In this document: one piece after another, positions 35,380 through 42,601 of the stretch | How positions within the stretch are numbered: the stretch's first letter is position 1 | Layout: each line of letters opens with the position of its first letter | Assembly: GCF_900156415.1 (NCBI RefSeq) | Contig: NZ_FTNM01000002.1 | Span: 620,001-684,000, forward strand | DNA from: Pontibacter lucknowensis | GTDB lineage: Bacteria > Bacteroidota > Bacteroidia > Cytophagales > Hymenobacteraceae | Reading direction: 5' to 3' | Length of the DNA: 64,000 nucleotides | The notes under the pieces: model-generated | What the model was told of the DNA's origin: nothing | Seen by the model: only the letters and a program-made list of their open reading frames with translations | Databases searched by the model: none | Translations under genes and position numbers: made by a program

Positions 35380-35729
35380 AGCTTGGAAAGGTTTAGCGTC
35401 GTAAATAAATATAAGCCTGGGCTTGTGTGATTACTATACGGCAGGTTATTACAGAGGTTTAGAAAATATAACTTTAATTAGATAAAATATATATAGTAAG
35501 ATCGCATACCAAGGAGATATATAACAAATATGATATTCGTATTGTTTTGCCTATGCTTATTTTTTTGAGTGCAATTCAACTAAATGAAGAAATATGCCTT
35601 TAAAACAGAATAAAGGCTTTGCGGCCGTAACGATTTTCAAAAATATAGGTAATCTTAGGTGAGGGTTATGATGGCTGTTGCGATCATACCTTCACTGTAA
35701 CAATACAATTAGCATAAAAAGAAGCACCC
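35380..35729. other. AT-rich divergent intergenic region
   Basis: A 350-bp spacer, very AT-rich around 35460-35560, between the DUF892 gene and cyanophycinase. It must hold both promoters. A 12-codon hydrophobic ORF at 35530-35568 has an AAGGAG upstream but is too short to call. Nothing else is recognised. Confidence 0.4.
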
Positions 35730-36629
35730 GTGGATAGACCAAAAGGAAAGCTGATAGCCATTGGCGGAAACGAAGACAAAGGCTCGTACCCCAACCCAAA
35801 ACACAAAAAGAAATATTACCTCGATTTCTTTGAGCTGGGAATATTAAAGCGTTTCCTTAGTGAGATACCTGCCCGCAACCCTGCCATTGAAGTGATCACA
35901 ACGGCATCGCTTATACCTGAAGAGGTAGGTGAACGCTATGAAAGTGCTTTTGCCATTTTGGGCTGTGAGAACGTAAACATGATGCACATCAGAGAAGATG
36001 AGGATGCCTTGAAACCTGAATACCTGGAACGGATCCGAAAAGCAGACGGTGTCATGTTCAGTGGTGGTGATCAATCGCGGCTTACCCGGATTTTCGGCGA
36101 AACAGAATTTCTGCAGATTATCAAGGACAGATATTGGAACGAGGACTTTGTTGTCGCCGGCACCAGTGCGGGCGCCATGGCCATGTCAGAGATCATGATC
36201 AAGGGCGGCAGCTCTACCGAAGCATTGCTGCGAGGCTCCGTTAAGATGGGACATGGTTTTGGCCTGATCAACGGCGTGATCATCGACTCGCACTTCGTGA
36301 TAAGGGGGCGCTTCGGTCGCCTGATGGAAGCCGTTGTGACGCATCCCAAAACAGTAGGCATAGGCCTTGGCGAGGATACCGGCGTTCTGATAACAGAAGG
36401 CCATATGATCGAAACCATTGGCTCCAATCTGGTGGTGGTGGTGGATGGGCACGGCGTAGAATATACCAACATCAATGATATAGAGAACGGACGACCTGTG
36501 GCCATTGCCGGAATGATGATGCACGTACTAGCCAAAGGCAATGTGTTCAACATAAACTCACGTGCCTTTTACAAGGACATGGAAGATGTTGAGAAAAACG
36601 AATTGGCATCCGAGTCTAGTAGCAACTAG
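35730..36629 (+). CDS. cyanophycinase (peptidase S51)
   Basis: This 299-residue serine exopeptidase splits cyanophycin (multi-L-arginyl-poly-L-aspartate) into beta-Asp-Arg dipeptides. The nucleophile is Ser146 in GTSAGAMAMSE. The family blocks KGKLIAIGGNEDKG, DGVMFSGGDQSRL and GLINGVIIDSHFVIRGRFGRL are complete. The start is GTG. No signal peptide is seen, so it should act inside the cell. It is convergent with an isoaspartyl peptidase whose product would split the dipeptides, with a 4-bp overlap of stop codons. No cyanophycin synthetase is in the window. Confidence 0.9.
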   Translation: MDRPKGKLIAIGGNEDKGSYPNPKHKKKYYLDFFELGILKRFLSEIPARNPAIEVITTASLIPEEVGERYESAFAILGCENVNMMHIREDEDALKPEYLERIRKADGVMFSGGDQSRLTRIFGETEFLQIIKDRYWNEDFVVAGTSAGAMAMSEIMIKGGSSTEALLRGSVKMGHGFGLINGVIIDSHFVIRGRFGRLMEAVVTHPKTVGIGLGEDTGVLITEGHMIETIGSNLVVVVDGHGVEYTNINDIENGRPVAIAGMMMHVLAKGNVFNINSRAFYKDMEDVEKNELASESSSN

Positions 36630-37555
36630 TTTTTATAGATAGATACCCTGCCTTCCTGATCTTGGCTGGTTCTGTAGCCCCTGTACATACCTTCAGAGTT
36701 AAAAGGCAGGGCGATGTTGCCTTTATTGTCTACTGCGATCAGGCCGCCCTCTCCCCCGAAGCGGACAAGCTTGTCCATCACAACTTCATCGCAGGCTTCC
36801 TGCAAGGTATAGCCTTTGTATTCCATCAGGCAGGAAACGTCGTAGGCTACTACTGCCCGAATGAAAAACTCTCCGTGGCCTGTGCAGGAAATCGCACAGG
36901 TATCATTATTTGCATAGGTTCCGGAGCCGATCACCGGGCTGTCCCCAATCCGGTTGTAGTTCTTGTTGGTCATACCGCCCGTGGAGGTAGCCGCGGCCAA
37001 GTCACCGTTGGCATCACGTGCTACGGCGCCCACAGTCCCGAATTTGCGGTCCTCGGTGTGGTCGAGCATAAAGATGTCAGTATCCCTAACATCGCGCCAT
37101 TGCTTGTAGCGGTGCTTGTCATAAAAGTATTCTTCCGGTTCAAAAGCGATGTCATACTTCCGGGCAAACTCCTCTGCCCCGTAGCCACATAGAAAAACAT
37201 GGTCAGAGTGCTCCAGTATGGCTCTGGTAAGCCGCACCGGGTTTCGGATGCTGCGCACCCCTGCCACAGCACCGGCCTCCATGGTCTTACCGCACATGAT
37301 GGCAGCATCCATTTCATGTTTGCCTTCTTTCGTAAATACAGAGCCTCGTCCGGCATTAAACAGCGGAGAGTCTTCCAGTAGCGCAACAGCCAGTTCCACC
37401 GCGTCTAGGGCGCTTCCACCCTTCTCAAGTATCTGGTAGCTTTGGTTCAGGGCATGGGACAGGGTGCTTTTGTAGGCTTTCTCTAAGTCGGGTGTCATAG
37501 AGGCAGGCGTAATGGTGCCGGCCCCTCCGTGAATGGCAATAGCTAGGTTTTGCAT
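36626..37555 (-). CDS. iaaA: isoaspartyl peptidase/L-asparaginase
   Basis: This N-terminal nucleophile hydrolase of 309 residues cleaves beta-aspartyl dipeptides and asparagine. It starts with the family block AIAIHGGAGTI. NAGRGSVFTKEGKHEMDAAIM and GAVAGVRSIRNPV follow, then the self-processing site with Thr174 in FGTVGAVARD, and the substrate motif TNKNYNRIGDSPVIGSGTYAN. Next to cyanophycinase it could complete cyanophycin breakdown to Asp and Arg (inference). The opposite strands rule out a shared operon. Confidence 0.9.
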   Translation of the reverse strand: MQNLAIAIHGGAGTITPASMTPDLEKAYKSTLSHALNQSYQILEKGGSALDAVELAVALLEDSPLFNAGRGSVFTKEGKHEMDAAIMCGKTMEAGAVAGVRSIRNPVRLTRAILEHSDHVFLCGYGAEEFARKYDIAFEPEEYFYDKHRYKQWRDVRDTDIFMLDHTEDRKFGTVGAVARDANGDLAAATSTGGMTNKNYNRIGDSPVIGSGTYANNDTCAISCTGHGEFFIRAVVAYDVSCLMEYKGYTLQEACDEVVMDKLVRFGGEGGLIAVDNKGNIALPFNSEGMYRGYRTSQDQEGRVSIYKN

Positions 37556-37679
37556 TGGTATTGGTTGGGTTACAGTGGTTCCTACGCCGGCAAGCGCTCT
37601 GCTGTTTTGTGTGAGTCTGATTAAGGCGATATTTTAAGAAAGCTGCCTTTTTTTAGTCCCGTCGAAACCAAAGATTTTG

Positions 37680-37687
37680 TATATTTG
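37680..37687 (+). promoter_or_regulatory. -7 promoter element of the DUF3127 gene
   Basis: TATATTTG is a perfect TAnnTTTG match 36 nt upstream of the chosen ATG at 37724. A clear -33 element is not seen. Confidence 0.6.
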
Positions 37688-37723
37688 TCATTAGATCAAT
37701 CTATTCATTCTAAAGTTTATTTT

Positions 37724-38101
37724 ATGTCGTTTGATATTCAAGGAAAGCTGTACGAAGTGTTTGAAGAACAGCAGGTAAGTGAAAAATTCAGAAAGCGTGA
37801 GTTCGTGTTGGAGATTCCGGATGGTTCATTCACGCAATACTGCAAGTTCCAGCTGACACAAGACAAGTGTAACCTGATCGACAACTACAAGCAGGGCGAC
37901 GAAGTGAAAGTTACTTTTAACCTGACTGGCAAGCCATTCACTAAAAATGGTCAGACTATGTACTTCACCAACCTGCAGGCCTGGCGTGTAGAGGGTGCTG
38001 CCGCAAACGGTGGTTTTGGTGCTCCGGCTGGTGCCCCAGCACAGGAGTCAGCTGCTCCTTCTTTCTACAGTAGCGATGCAGACAATGATCTGCCATTCTA
38101 A
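37724..38101 (+). CDS. DUF3127 protein with SSB-like acidic C-terminal tip
   Basis: This is a small protein of 125 residues. Residues 1-85 match DUF3127 (FDIQGKLYEVFEEQQVSEKFRKREFVLEI .. DEVKVTFNLTGKPF .. YFTNLQAWRVE), which is predicted to be an OB-fold. A Gly/Ala/Pro-rich linker is followed by the terminus DADNDLPF. This acidic, Phe-ending tip mirrors that of single-stranded DNA-binding proteins, which recruit repair and replication partners. Binding of single-stranded nucleic acid is therefore a reasonable guess, not proven. I used ATG 37724 rather than TTG 37685, because the family homology begins at MSFDIQ and the TAnnTTTG promoter overlaps the earlier codon. A terminator follows. Confidence 0.85.
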   Translation: MSFDIQGKLYEVFEEQQVSEKFRKREFVLEIPDGSFTQYCKFQLTQDKCNLIDNYKQGDEVKVTFNLTGKPFTKNGQTMYFTNLQAWRVEGAAANGGFGAPAGAPAQESAAPSFYSSDADNDLPF

Positions 38102-38121
38102 TAAATATTGCGTATAAAGAG

Positions 38122-38149
38122 AGCGAGCCCCAACAGGCTCGCTTTTTTT
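38122..38149 (+). terminator. terminator of the DUF3127 gene
   Basis: AGCGAGCC pairs with GGCTCGCT around a 6-nt loop, followed by T7. Confidence 0.92.
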
Positions 38150-38220
38150 ATGCTTTCATGACACTGCACATAGCTTGCTTATCATAAAATGCAACTGACT
38201 GTGCTTTTCGTTTTATCATT

Positions 38221-38239
38221 AGGTATAGCCGCTATACCT
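38221..38239. repeat. inverted pair of the GGTATA word
   Basis: AGGTATAGCCGCTATACCT is a perfect 9-bp inverted repeat with a 1-bp centre, 14 bp before the AlbA_2 gene. It joins two copies of the over-represented word in opposite orientation. Confidence 0.75.
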
Positions 38240-38253
38240 ACAGCCTTCTGACT

Positions 38254-38874
38254 ATGGACGATTTACAGCGCCTGATCTGGCAGGGCGAAAACGATCAGGT
38301 AGACTTCAAGCAACGGGTAACCCAGCCCGACAAAATAGCACGCACACTGGTTTCCTTTGCAAATACACGCGGTGGGACCATTCTGATTGGTGTGAAAGAC
38401 AATGGCTATATTGTGGGTATCGACCCGGATGAAGAAAAACACACCCTGGAACTGGCCGCTGCATTCTACTGTGACCCTCCGCTGCAATTGACTTATGAAG
38501 AAGTAGAGTTGGATGGCCATACTATTTTGAAAGTATCTATACCTGAAAGCGATCAGAAGCCGCATTTTGCCAAAGTAAAGGAGGATGACTGGCGCGGCTA
38601 TGTGCGTGTGAATGATACCAGTGTGCAGACCAGTAAAATGGTGGAGAAATCCATGCAAACCGAGGAGCCTGCTTTCGAGCGCATCCCGCTCGACCGTCAT
38701 GAGCGTGCCGTGCTTGATTACCTGGCGCTTAACCGGCGGGTTACCCTCCGGCAGTATATGAAGATTGCGAATCTTTCTGAGAGAAGGGCTTATAGGATGT
38801 TAGTGAAGCTGGTGATTCATGGGTATTTACGACTGCATGATAAGGAAAAGGAAGAGTATTATACCTTGAGTTAA
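38254..38874 (+). CDS. AlbA_2 (Schlafen-type) DNA-binding domain protein
   Basis: This cytoplasmic protein of 206 residues carries an AlbA_2 domain over residues 1-125 (LIWQGENDQVDFKQRV, ARTLVSFANTRGGTILIGVKDNG, HFAKVKEDDWRGYVRVNDTS). A winged helix-turn-helix-like segment follows at about 145-206 (RHERAVLDYLALNRRVTLRQYMKIANLSERRAYRMLVKL). It is probably a nucleic-acid-binding regulator; its target is unknown. The stop lies 2 bp from the stop of the convergent YwqK-like gene. Confidence 0.85.
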   Translation: MDDLQRLIWQGENDQVDFKQRVTQPDKIARTLVSFANTRGGTILIGVKDNGYIVGIDPDEEKHTLELAAAFYCDPPLQLTYEEVELDGHTILKVSIPESDQKPHFAKVKEDDWRGYVRVNDTSVQTSKMVEKSMQTEEPAFERIPLDRHERAVLDYLALNRRVTLRQYMKIANLSERRAYRMLVKLVIHGYLRLHDKEKEEYYTLS

Positions 38875-38876
38875 TC

Positions 38877-39350
38877 TCAGTCCCTACTGCTAAGGTCTAA
38901 CTTTATTTCATTTCCCCTTTCATAATACTCGGTATGGGTGAGTTGGCCGGCCCGGTTGTATACCTCCCAGGTTCCGAACCAGTAGTAGTGGATCACACGC
39001 TCTGTCTCGACGACTCTTGCCATCCCCTGCTTTTCCAGTTCGCCATTATCGTGGAAAAGCTTGACCAGAAACTCCTTGGAGTTTGGATTGTGGTACTCAA
39101 TCTTACGGATACTGCCATCCGGGTAATAGTAACGCCACTTGCCCCGCTCCTGACCGTGCTTGAAACGCCCATTGCGCAGTAGCGTGGTGTTGTCTGACAG
39201 GTATAGTTTCCAGCGTCCGTGGTGACGGCCTTCTTTGTCGAAACGGTTGATCTTGAAGGGCCAAATGCCCTTCTTAGGCTTGGACTGCGCCTGCAGTGCC
39301 AGCGGTATAGCGAGGAACACTATAAAGAAGAAGGTACAGCATAATTTCAT
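38877..39350 (-). CDS. exported protein with YwqK/MORN-like repeats
   Basis: This is a predicted secreted protein of about 157 residues. It has a signal peptide (MKLCCTFFFIVFLAIPLALQAQ) and repeated strand pairs (RHHGRWKLYLSDNTTLLRNGRFKHGQERGKWRYYYPDGSIRKIEYHN and FHDNGELEKQG .. YYWFGTWEVYNRAGQLTHTEYYERGNEIKLD). These match the toxin-antitoxin YwqK/MORN-variant family common in Bacteroidota. I moved the start to 39350, where a normal signal peptide begins; the ORF is open to 39413. Function unknown. Confidence 0.8.
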   Translation of the reverse strand: MKLCCTFFFIVFLAIPLALQAQSKPKKGIWPFKINRFDKEGRHHGRWKLYLSDNTTLLRNGRFKHGQERGKWRYYYPDGSIRKIEYHNPNSKEFLVKLFHDNGELEKQGMARVVETERVIHYYWFGTWEVYNRAGQLTHTEYYERGNEIKLDLSSRD

Positions 39351-39618
39351 ACGATAGTATCTTAGGCAGTTTCGCATGGCACCAGCTTCAGCAAATGCTG
39401 TGTGCTTCGACAAATGTAAAAATTATTTCTATTTTAACTAAATATTTAGTTGTACATAAAAAATACGTAAATGTTTCTGAATCAGATAACTAATTTTTGA
39501 TAAATACTGCCCTCGGTAACAGGGCCTGTGCGGGTTCTGAAATAGCCTGTTTCAAAAATAGACTAACCGCTATGTAATTGCGTAAAAAGAGTATGTTCAG
39601 CCCTTTAGCCCTTCCCTT

Positions 39619-41034
39619 ATGCCCAAACAGACGAAGACAACCCAGGATAACACTGAAAAAATTTCCCGCACGACCAGCAAGGTAAAAGTCCCGGCTAACA
39701 AGAAACCCTCTGACACAAAAGAGAAGAAAATATTCGTACTAGACACCTCCGTCATTCTCTACGACCATAGTGCAGTACAGAACTTCCAGGAGCACGATGT
39801 AGCTATTCCGATCACGGTGCTGGAAGAGCTCGACAACTTTAAGAAAGGCAACGACATCAAGAACTTTGAAGCCCGCGAGTTTATCCGTTTCATTGATAAG
39901 CTTTCGTCAGAGCACATGCTGCAAGAGTGGATCCCGCTTAATGGCAAGACCAAAGGCAAGTTTAAGGTGATGATGAACGGAAGCGCCAAGCTCGATGCCA
40001 CCAAGATCTTCGGTGACAAGAACGATCATCACATCCTTAACTCCGCCCTGCACATGCAGCAGGACTTTCCGAAAAGCAAAGTGGTGCTGGTGACCAAGGA
40101 CATTAACCTACGCCTCAAAGCCCGTGCGCTCAACCTGATCGCAGAAGACTATGAAACCGGAAAGATTCAGGACGTAGCTGGCTTATATACCGGCAGTGAC
40201 ACCTTAGAGGAGATTGACCCGGCTGTGATCAACGATCTGTATGAAAAAGGCAGCTCTGAAAGTGTTAAGGTGATCAAAGAGACGCCGCCTGACAATCACT
40301 ACTATGTGCTCAAAAGCTTTAAGAACTCTATCCTGTCCTACTATAACCCGGCTGATGACCAGTTTGAGCGGGTTGATAAGCAAACGGCCTATGGTGTGAA
40401 GCCACGCAATGCCGAACAGACTTTTGCCATGCATGCCTTGTTAAATCCGCGCATTAAGCTGGTAAGTATACAGGGTGTAGCCGGCACGGGCAAAACGCTG
40501 CTGGCCCTGGCAAGCGCTCTGGAGCAGCGCCGTGACTACAAGCAGATCTACCTGGCACGCCCTATTGTGCCACTCAGCAACAAAGACATCGGCTACCTGC
40601 CCGGCGACATCAAGTCGAAGCTCAATCCCTACATGGAGCCGCTATGGGACAACCTGAAGTATATTCAGAATCAGTACGCCGAGAACAGTAAGGAGTACCA
40701 AAAACTTAGAGAACTGGTGGAGCTGGAGAAACTGGTGATCACGCCTCTGGCGTACATCAGGGGGCGCAGCCTTTCGAACATTTACTTTATTGTGGACGAA
40801 GCGCAGAACCTGACGCCGCACGAAGTCAAAACTATTATTTCCAGAGCAGGAGAAAATACCAAGATCGTGTTTACGGGTGACATTTACCAGATCGATACGC
40901 CTTACCTGGACTCGCAGAGCAATGGTCTCTCCTACCTGATTGACCGGGCTCGAAACCACCCTTTATATGCGCACATCACTCTACTGAAAGGCGAGCGATC
41001 TGAGTTGGCCAACCTGGCGAACGAACTGCTCTAG
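39619..41034 (+). CDS. PIN domain-PhoH family ATPase (YlaK-like)
   Basis: This 471-residue cytoplasmic protein joins a PIN-type ribonuclease domain to a PhoH-type P-loop ATPase. After a basic, disordered N-terminus (1-36), the PIN domain has KKIFVLDTSVILYDH, VLEELDNFK and later acidic residues (KNDHHILN, LVTKDINLRLKA). The PhoH part has Walker A GVAGTGKT (from Gly286), YLARPIVPLSNKDIGYLPGD and Walker B FIVDEAQNLTPHEVKTI, then VFTGDIYQID. Relatives act as RNA helicase-nucleases. A shared bidirectional terminator separates it from the SRPBCC gene. Confidence 0.92.
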   Translation: MPKQTKTTQDNTEKISRTTSKVKVPANKKPSDTKEKKIFVLDTSVILYDHSAVQNFQEHDVAIPITVLEELDNFKKGNDIKNFEAREFIRFIDKLSSEHMLQEWIPLNGKTKGKFKVMMNGSAKLDATKIFGDKNDHHILNSALHMQQDFPKSKVVLVTKDINLRLKARALNLIAEDYETGKIQDVAGLYTGSDTLEEIDPAVINDLYEKGSSESVKVIKETPPDNHYYVLKSFKNSILSYYNPADDQFERVDKQTAYGVKPRNAEQTFAMHALLNPRIKLVSIQGVAGTGKTLLALASALEQRRDYKQIYLARPIVPLSNKDIGYLPGDIKSKLNPYMEPLWDNLKYIQNQYAENSKEYQKLRELVELEKLVITPLAYIRGRSLSNIYFIVDEAQNLTPHEVKTIISRAGENTKIVFTGDIYQIDTPYLDSQSNGLSYLIDRARNHPLYAHITLLKGERSELANLANELL

Positions 41035-41052
41035 CTATACCTGTATCAAAGC

Positions 41053-41086
41053 AAAAGGCCGCTGCAATACTTAGCTGCGGCCTTTT
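41053..41086. terminator. bidirectional terminator
   Basis: AAAAGGCCGC (41053-41062) pairs perfectly with GCGGCCTTTT (41077-41086). It serves the + strand phoH-like gene, and its right arm lies inside the last codons of the convergent SRPBCC gene. Confidence 0.85.
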
Positions 41087-41658
41087 CTGTTGGCTATCTG
41101 TGCTTTGCTTTCTGCTTTTGCTACAGGGTCAAACAAAGCTTTGAGCGATAGCAGGCTCTGTTCTGTTTCCTGCTCGGTTTTTAATTTCTTGAAGAAGCCT
41201 CTGTATTTGTTGTAGGGGTCGTCTGCCACTTTTGAGCGTTGTTGCCATACTACCCGAGTTCCTTCTTCCAACGGCTCAAGGCTGAAGATGCCGATGGTCT
41301 CAAAGTCCTCTCCTTTGGTGAGTTGTTTGTAGTAAAGTTCAGTTGGCGGTGTGCTATCCGTAAAGTGTACTTTTACCATCCCCACTTTGTCGCCGTTCCA
41401 CTCCTGGTAGGCACCCTTGCCTGTGAGCGGACCACCGTAAAGTCGGATCATGGTCGGGTCGTAGACTTTGTTCCAGGCATTCCACTTTTCCCATTCGGTT
41501 GGATTGTTCAGGTAGGTAAACACCTGCTCAGGTCTGGCATTGACCACAATGGAGCGCCTGACCTCGTAGGAGTCAGGGAGCAGAAATGAACCGAGGTATA
41601 CTGCGGCCGAAGCTACCAGCAACGACACCAGCACGAAGAGTGGCGCTTTCATATACAA
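41071..41658 (-). CDS. SRPBCC family protein with N-terminal membrane anchor
   Basis: This 195-residue protein has one N-terminal hydrophobic helix (APLFVLVSLLVASAAVYLGSFLL) followed by a START/SRPBCC-type domain: YEVRRSIVVNARPEQVFTYLNNPTEWEKWNAW at its start, TGKGAYQEWNGDKVGMVKVHFTDS in the middle, and a long C-terminal helix. These domains bind hydrophobic ligands; the ligand here is unknown. Met3 is an alternative start. Confidence 0.83.
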   Translation of the reverse strand: MYMKAPLFVLVSLLVASAAVYLGSFLLPDSYEVRRSIVVNARPEQVFTYLNNPTEWEKWNAWNKVYDPTMIRLYGGPLTGKGAYQEWNGDKVGMVKVHFTDSTPPTELYYKQLTKGEDFETIGIFSLEPLEEGTRVVWQQRSKVADDPYNKYRGFFKKLKTEQETEQSLLSLKALFDPVAKAESKAQIANRKGRS

Positions 41659-41850
41659 TGCGATATGCCTGGAGGTGTATGGGATAATTTGATGCTAAAG
41701 GTACACCAATTTAAAGGAGAAAAAACAATACAATCAAGCAAGTTTACAAGAATATTTTTTCTTCAGAATATAGCCTGCTTTTGCCTGAAACCACGGTTTA
41801 TACCAATTAGCGGGATGTTGCCGTATAAGGGCCAAACAAAAGACAGAAAC

Positions 41851-42300
41851 ATGATCCAAGAACTGATAAATAAAGGACTAAAACTATCACAGCATTCAAT
41901 TTTCAAGGGTCTACTGGGCAAAGCCGGAGCACTGGTGTCGAAGCCAGTGAAGCTGGGCATGCTGCTTACCACGGCCTATGGTAAGCTGGTGGACGTGGAG
42001 AGCAATAAAAGCGGCTTTGATCAGGTGAAGGAGGTAATGCAGACGTTCATCCGACTGGTGAAGGCCTACATCAACGGCTCTTACCGGGAGGTGTCTAACA
42101 AGTCGCTGCTCGCCGGTGTGGCCGTGCTGCTATACCTGGTTACACCCCTCGACGTGATCCCCGATTTTATACCTGTGATCGGCTTCCTCGACGACATTAG
42201 CCTGATGGCCTGGTTTATCGACTCTTTCCAGAAAGAGATCACCAACTTCAAAACCTGGGAAAGCAACAGGAACTTTGAGCCGACAATGGGAACGCTTTAA
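41851..42300 (+). CDS. DUF1232 (YkvA family) protein
   Basis: This 149-residue protein has the DUF1232 core LLAGVAVLLYLVTPLDVIPDFIPVIGFLDDISLMAWFI, a hydrophobic hairpin with the conserved P-x-D-x-I-P-D pattern. The N-terminus is helical and amphipathic. ATG 41851 was chosen because the longer frame, from 41665, encodes unrelated sequence upstream. The function of the family is unknown. A repeat-rich spacer follows. Confidence 0.85.
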   Translation: MIQELINKGLKLSQHSIFKGLLGKAGALVSKPVKLGMLLTTAYGKLVDVESNKSGFDQVKEVMQTFIRLVKAYINGSYREVSNKSLLAGVAVLLYLVTPLDVIPDFIPVIGFLDDISLMAWFIDSFQKEITNFKTWESNRNFEPTMGTL

Positions 42301-42309
42301 AGTTTAAGA

Positions 42310-42542
42310 GTTTGAGAGTTGGGGAGTTTAGGAATTAAGAAGTGTGATTCTGTAGGGACAGGTCTCGACCCAATGCCGTCAATTTAAGGAACAATATTCC
42401 CAATTTGTCATCTCCACAGAATGGAGAGATCTGGATCAGTTTAGAGCAGTGGCAATATTTCTGATTTCTCACTAATAGAGGGCCCCTACCCCAATTCGAA
42501 ATGAAATAATTATTCAGCTCTCAAACTCCCCAACTCTCAAAC
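42310..42542. repeat. 20-bp inverted repeats flanking an intergenic element
   Basis: GTTTGAGAGTTGGGGAGTTT at 42310-42329 recurs exactly inverted at 42523-42542, 193 bp apart. The arms extend into similar GAGTT-rich low-complexity sequence. The pair encloses the REP-like copy at 42406-42504. Confidence 0.85.
42406..42504 (+). repeat. REP-like palindromic intergenic repeat, copy 1
   Basis: It shares with 54851-54931 (opposite strand) a core reading GGAGAGATCTGGATCA, then TTTAGAGCA, then TGG, with one inserted base and one substitution. Both copies also share outer blocks GATTTCTC and TCGAAATGA. Each copy is itself an imperfect palindrome. Confidence 0.8.
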
Positions 42543-42601
42543 CCCTAAACTCATATTTCTTCCGTATCTTGGGGGTTCAAAACCAACTCTTATATAAAAA
42601 C

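Larger units (their letters stand above)
42301..42601. other. repeat-rich intergenic region
   Basis: This 301-bp spacer between the DUF1232 and S46 peptidase genes consists mostly of repeats: a 20-bp inverted repeat at its ends and a palindromic REP-like copy in the middle (separate entries). The S46 promoter must lie in its last part. Confidence 0.6.

Noticed and set aside
35530..35568. 12-codon hydrophobic ORF preceded by AAGGAG
   Set aside because: Too short. Shine-Dalgarno sites are rare in this organism and an AAGGAG in an AT-rich spacer can arise by chance.
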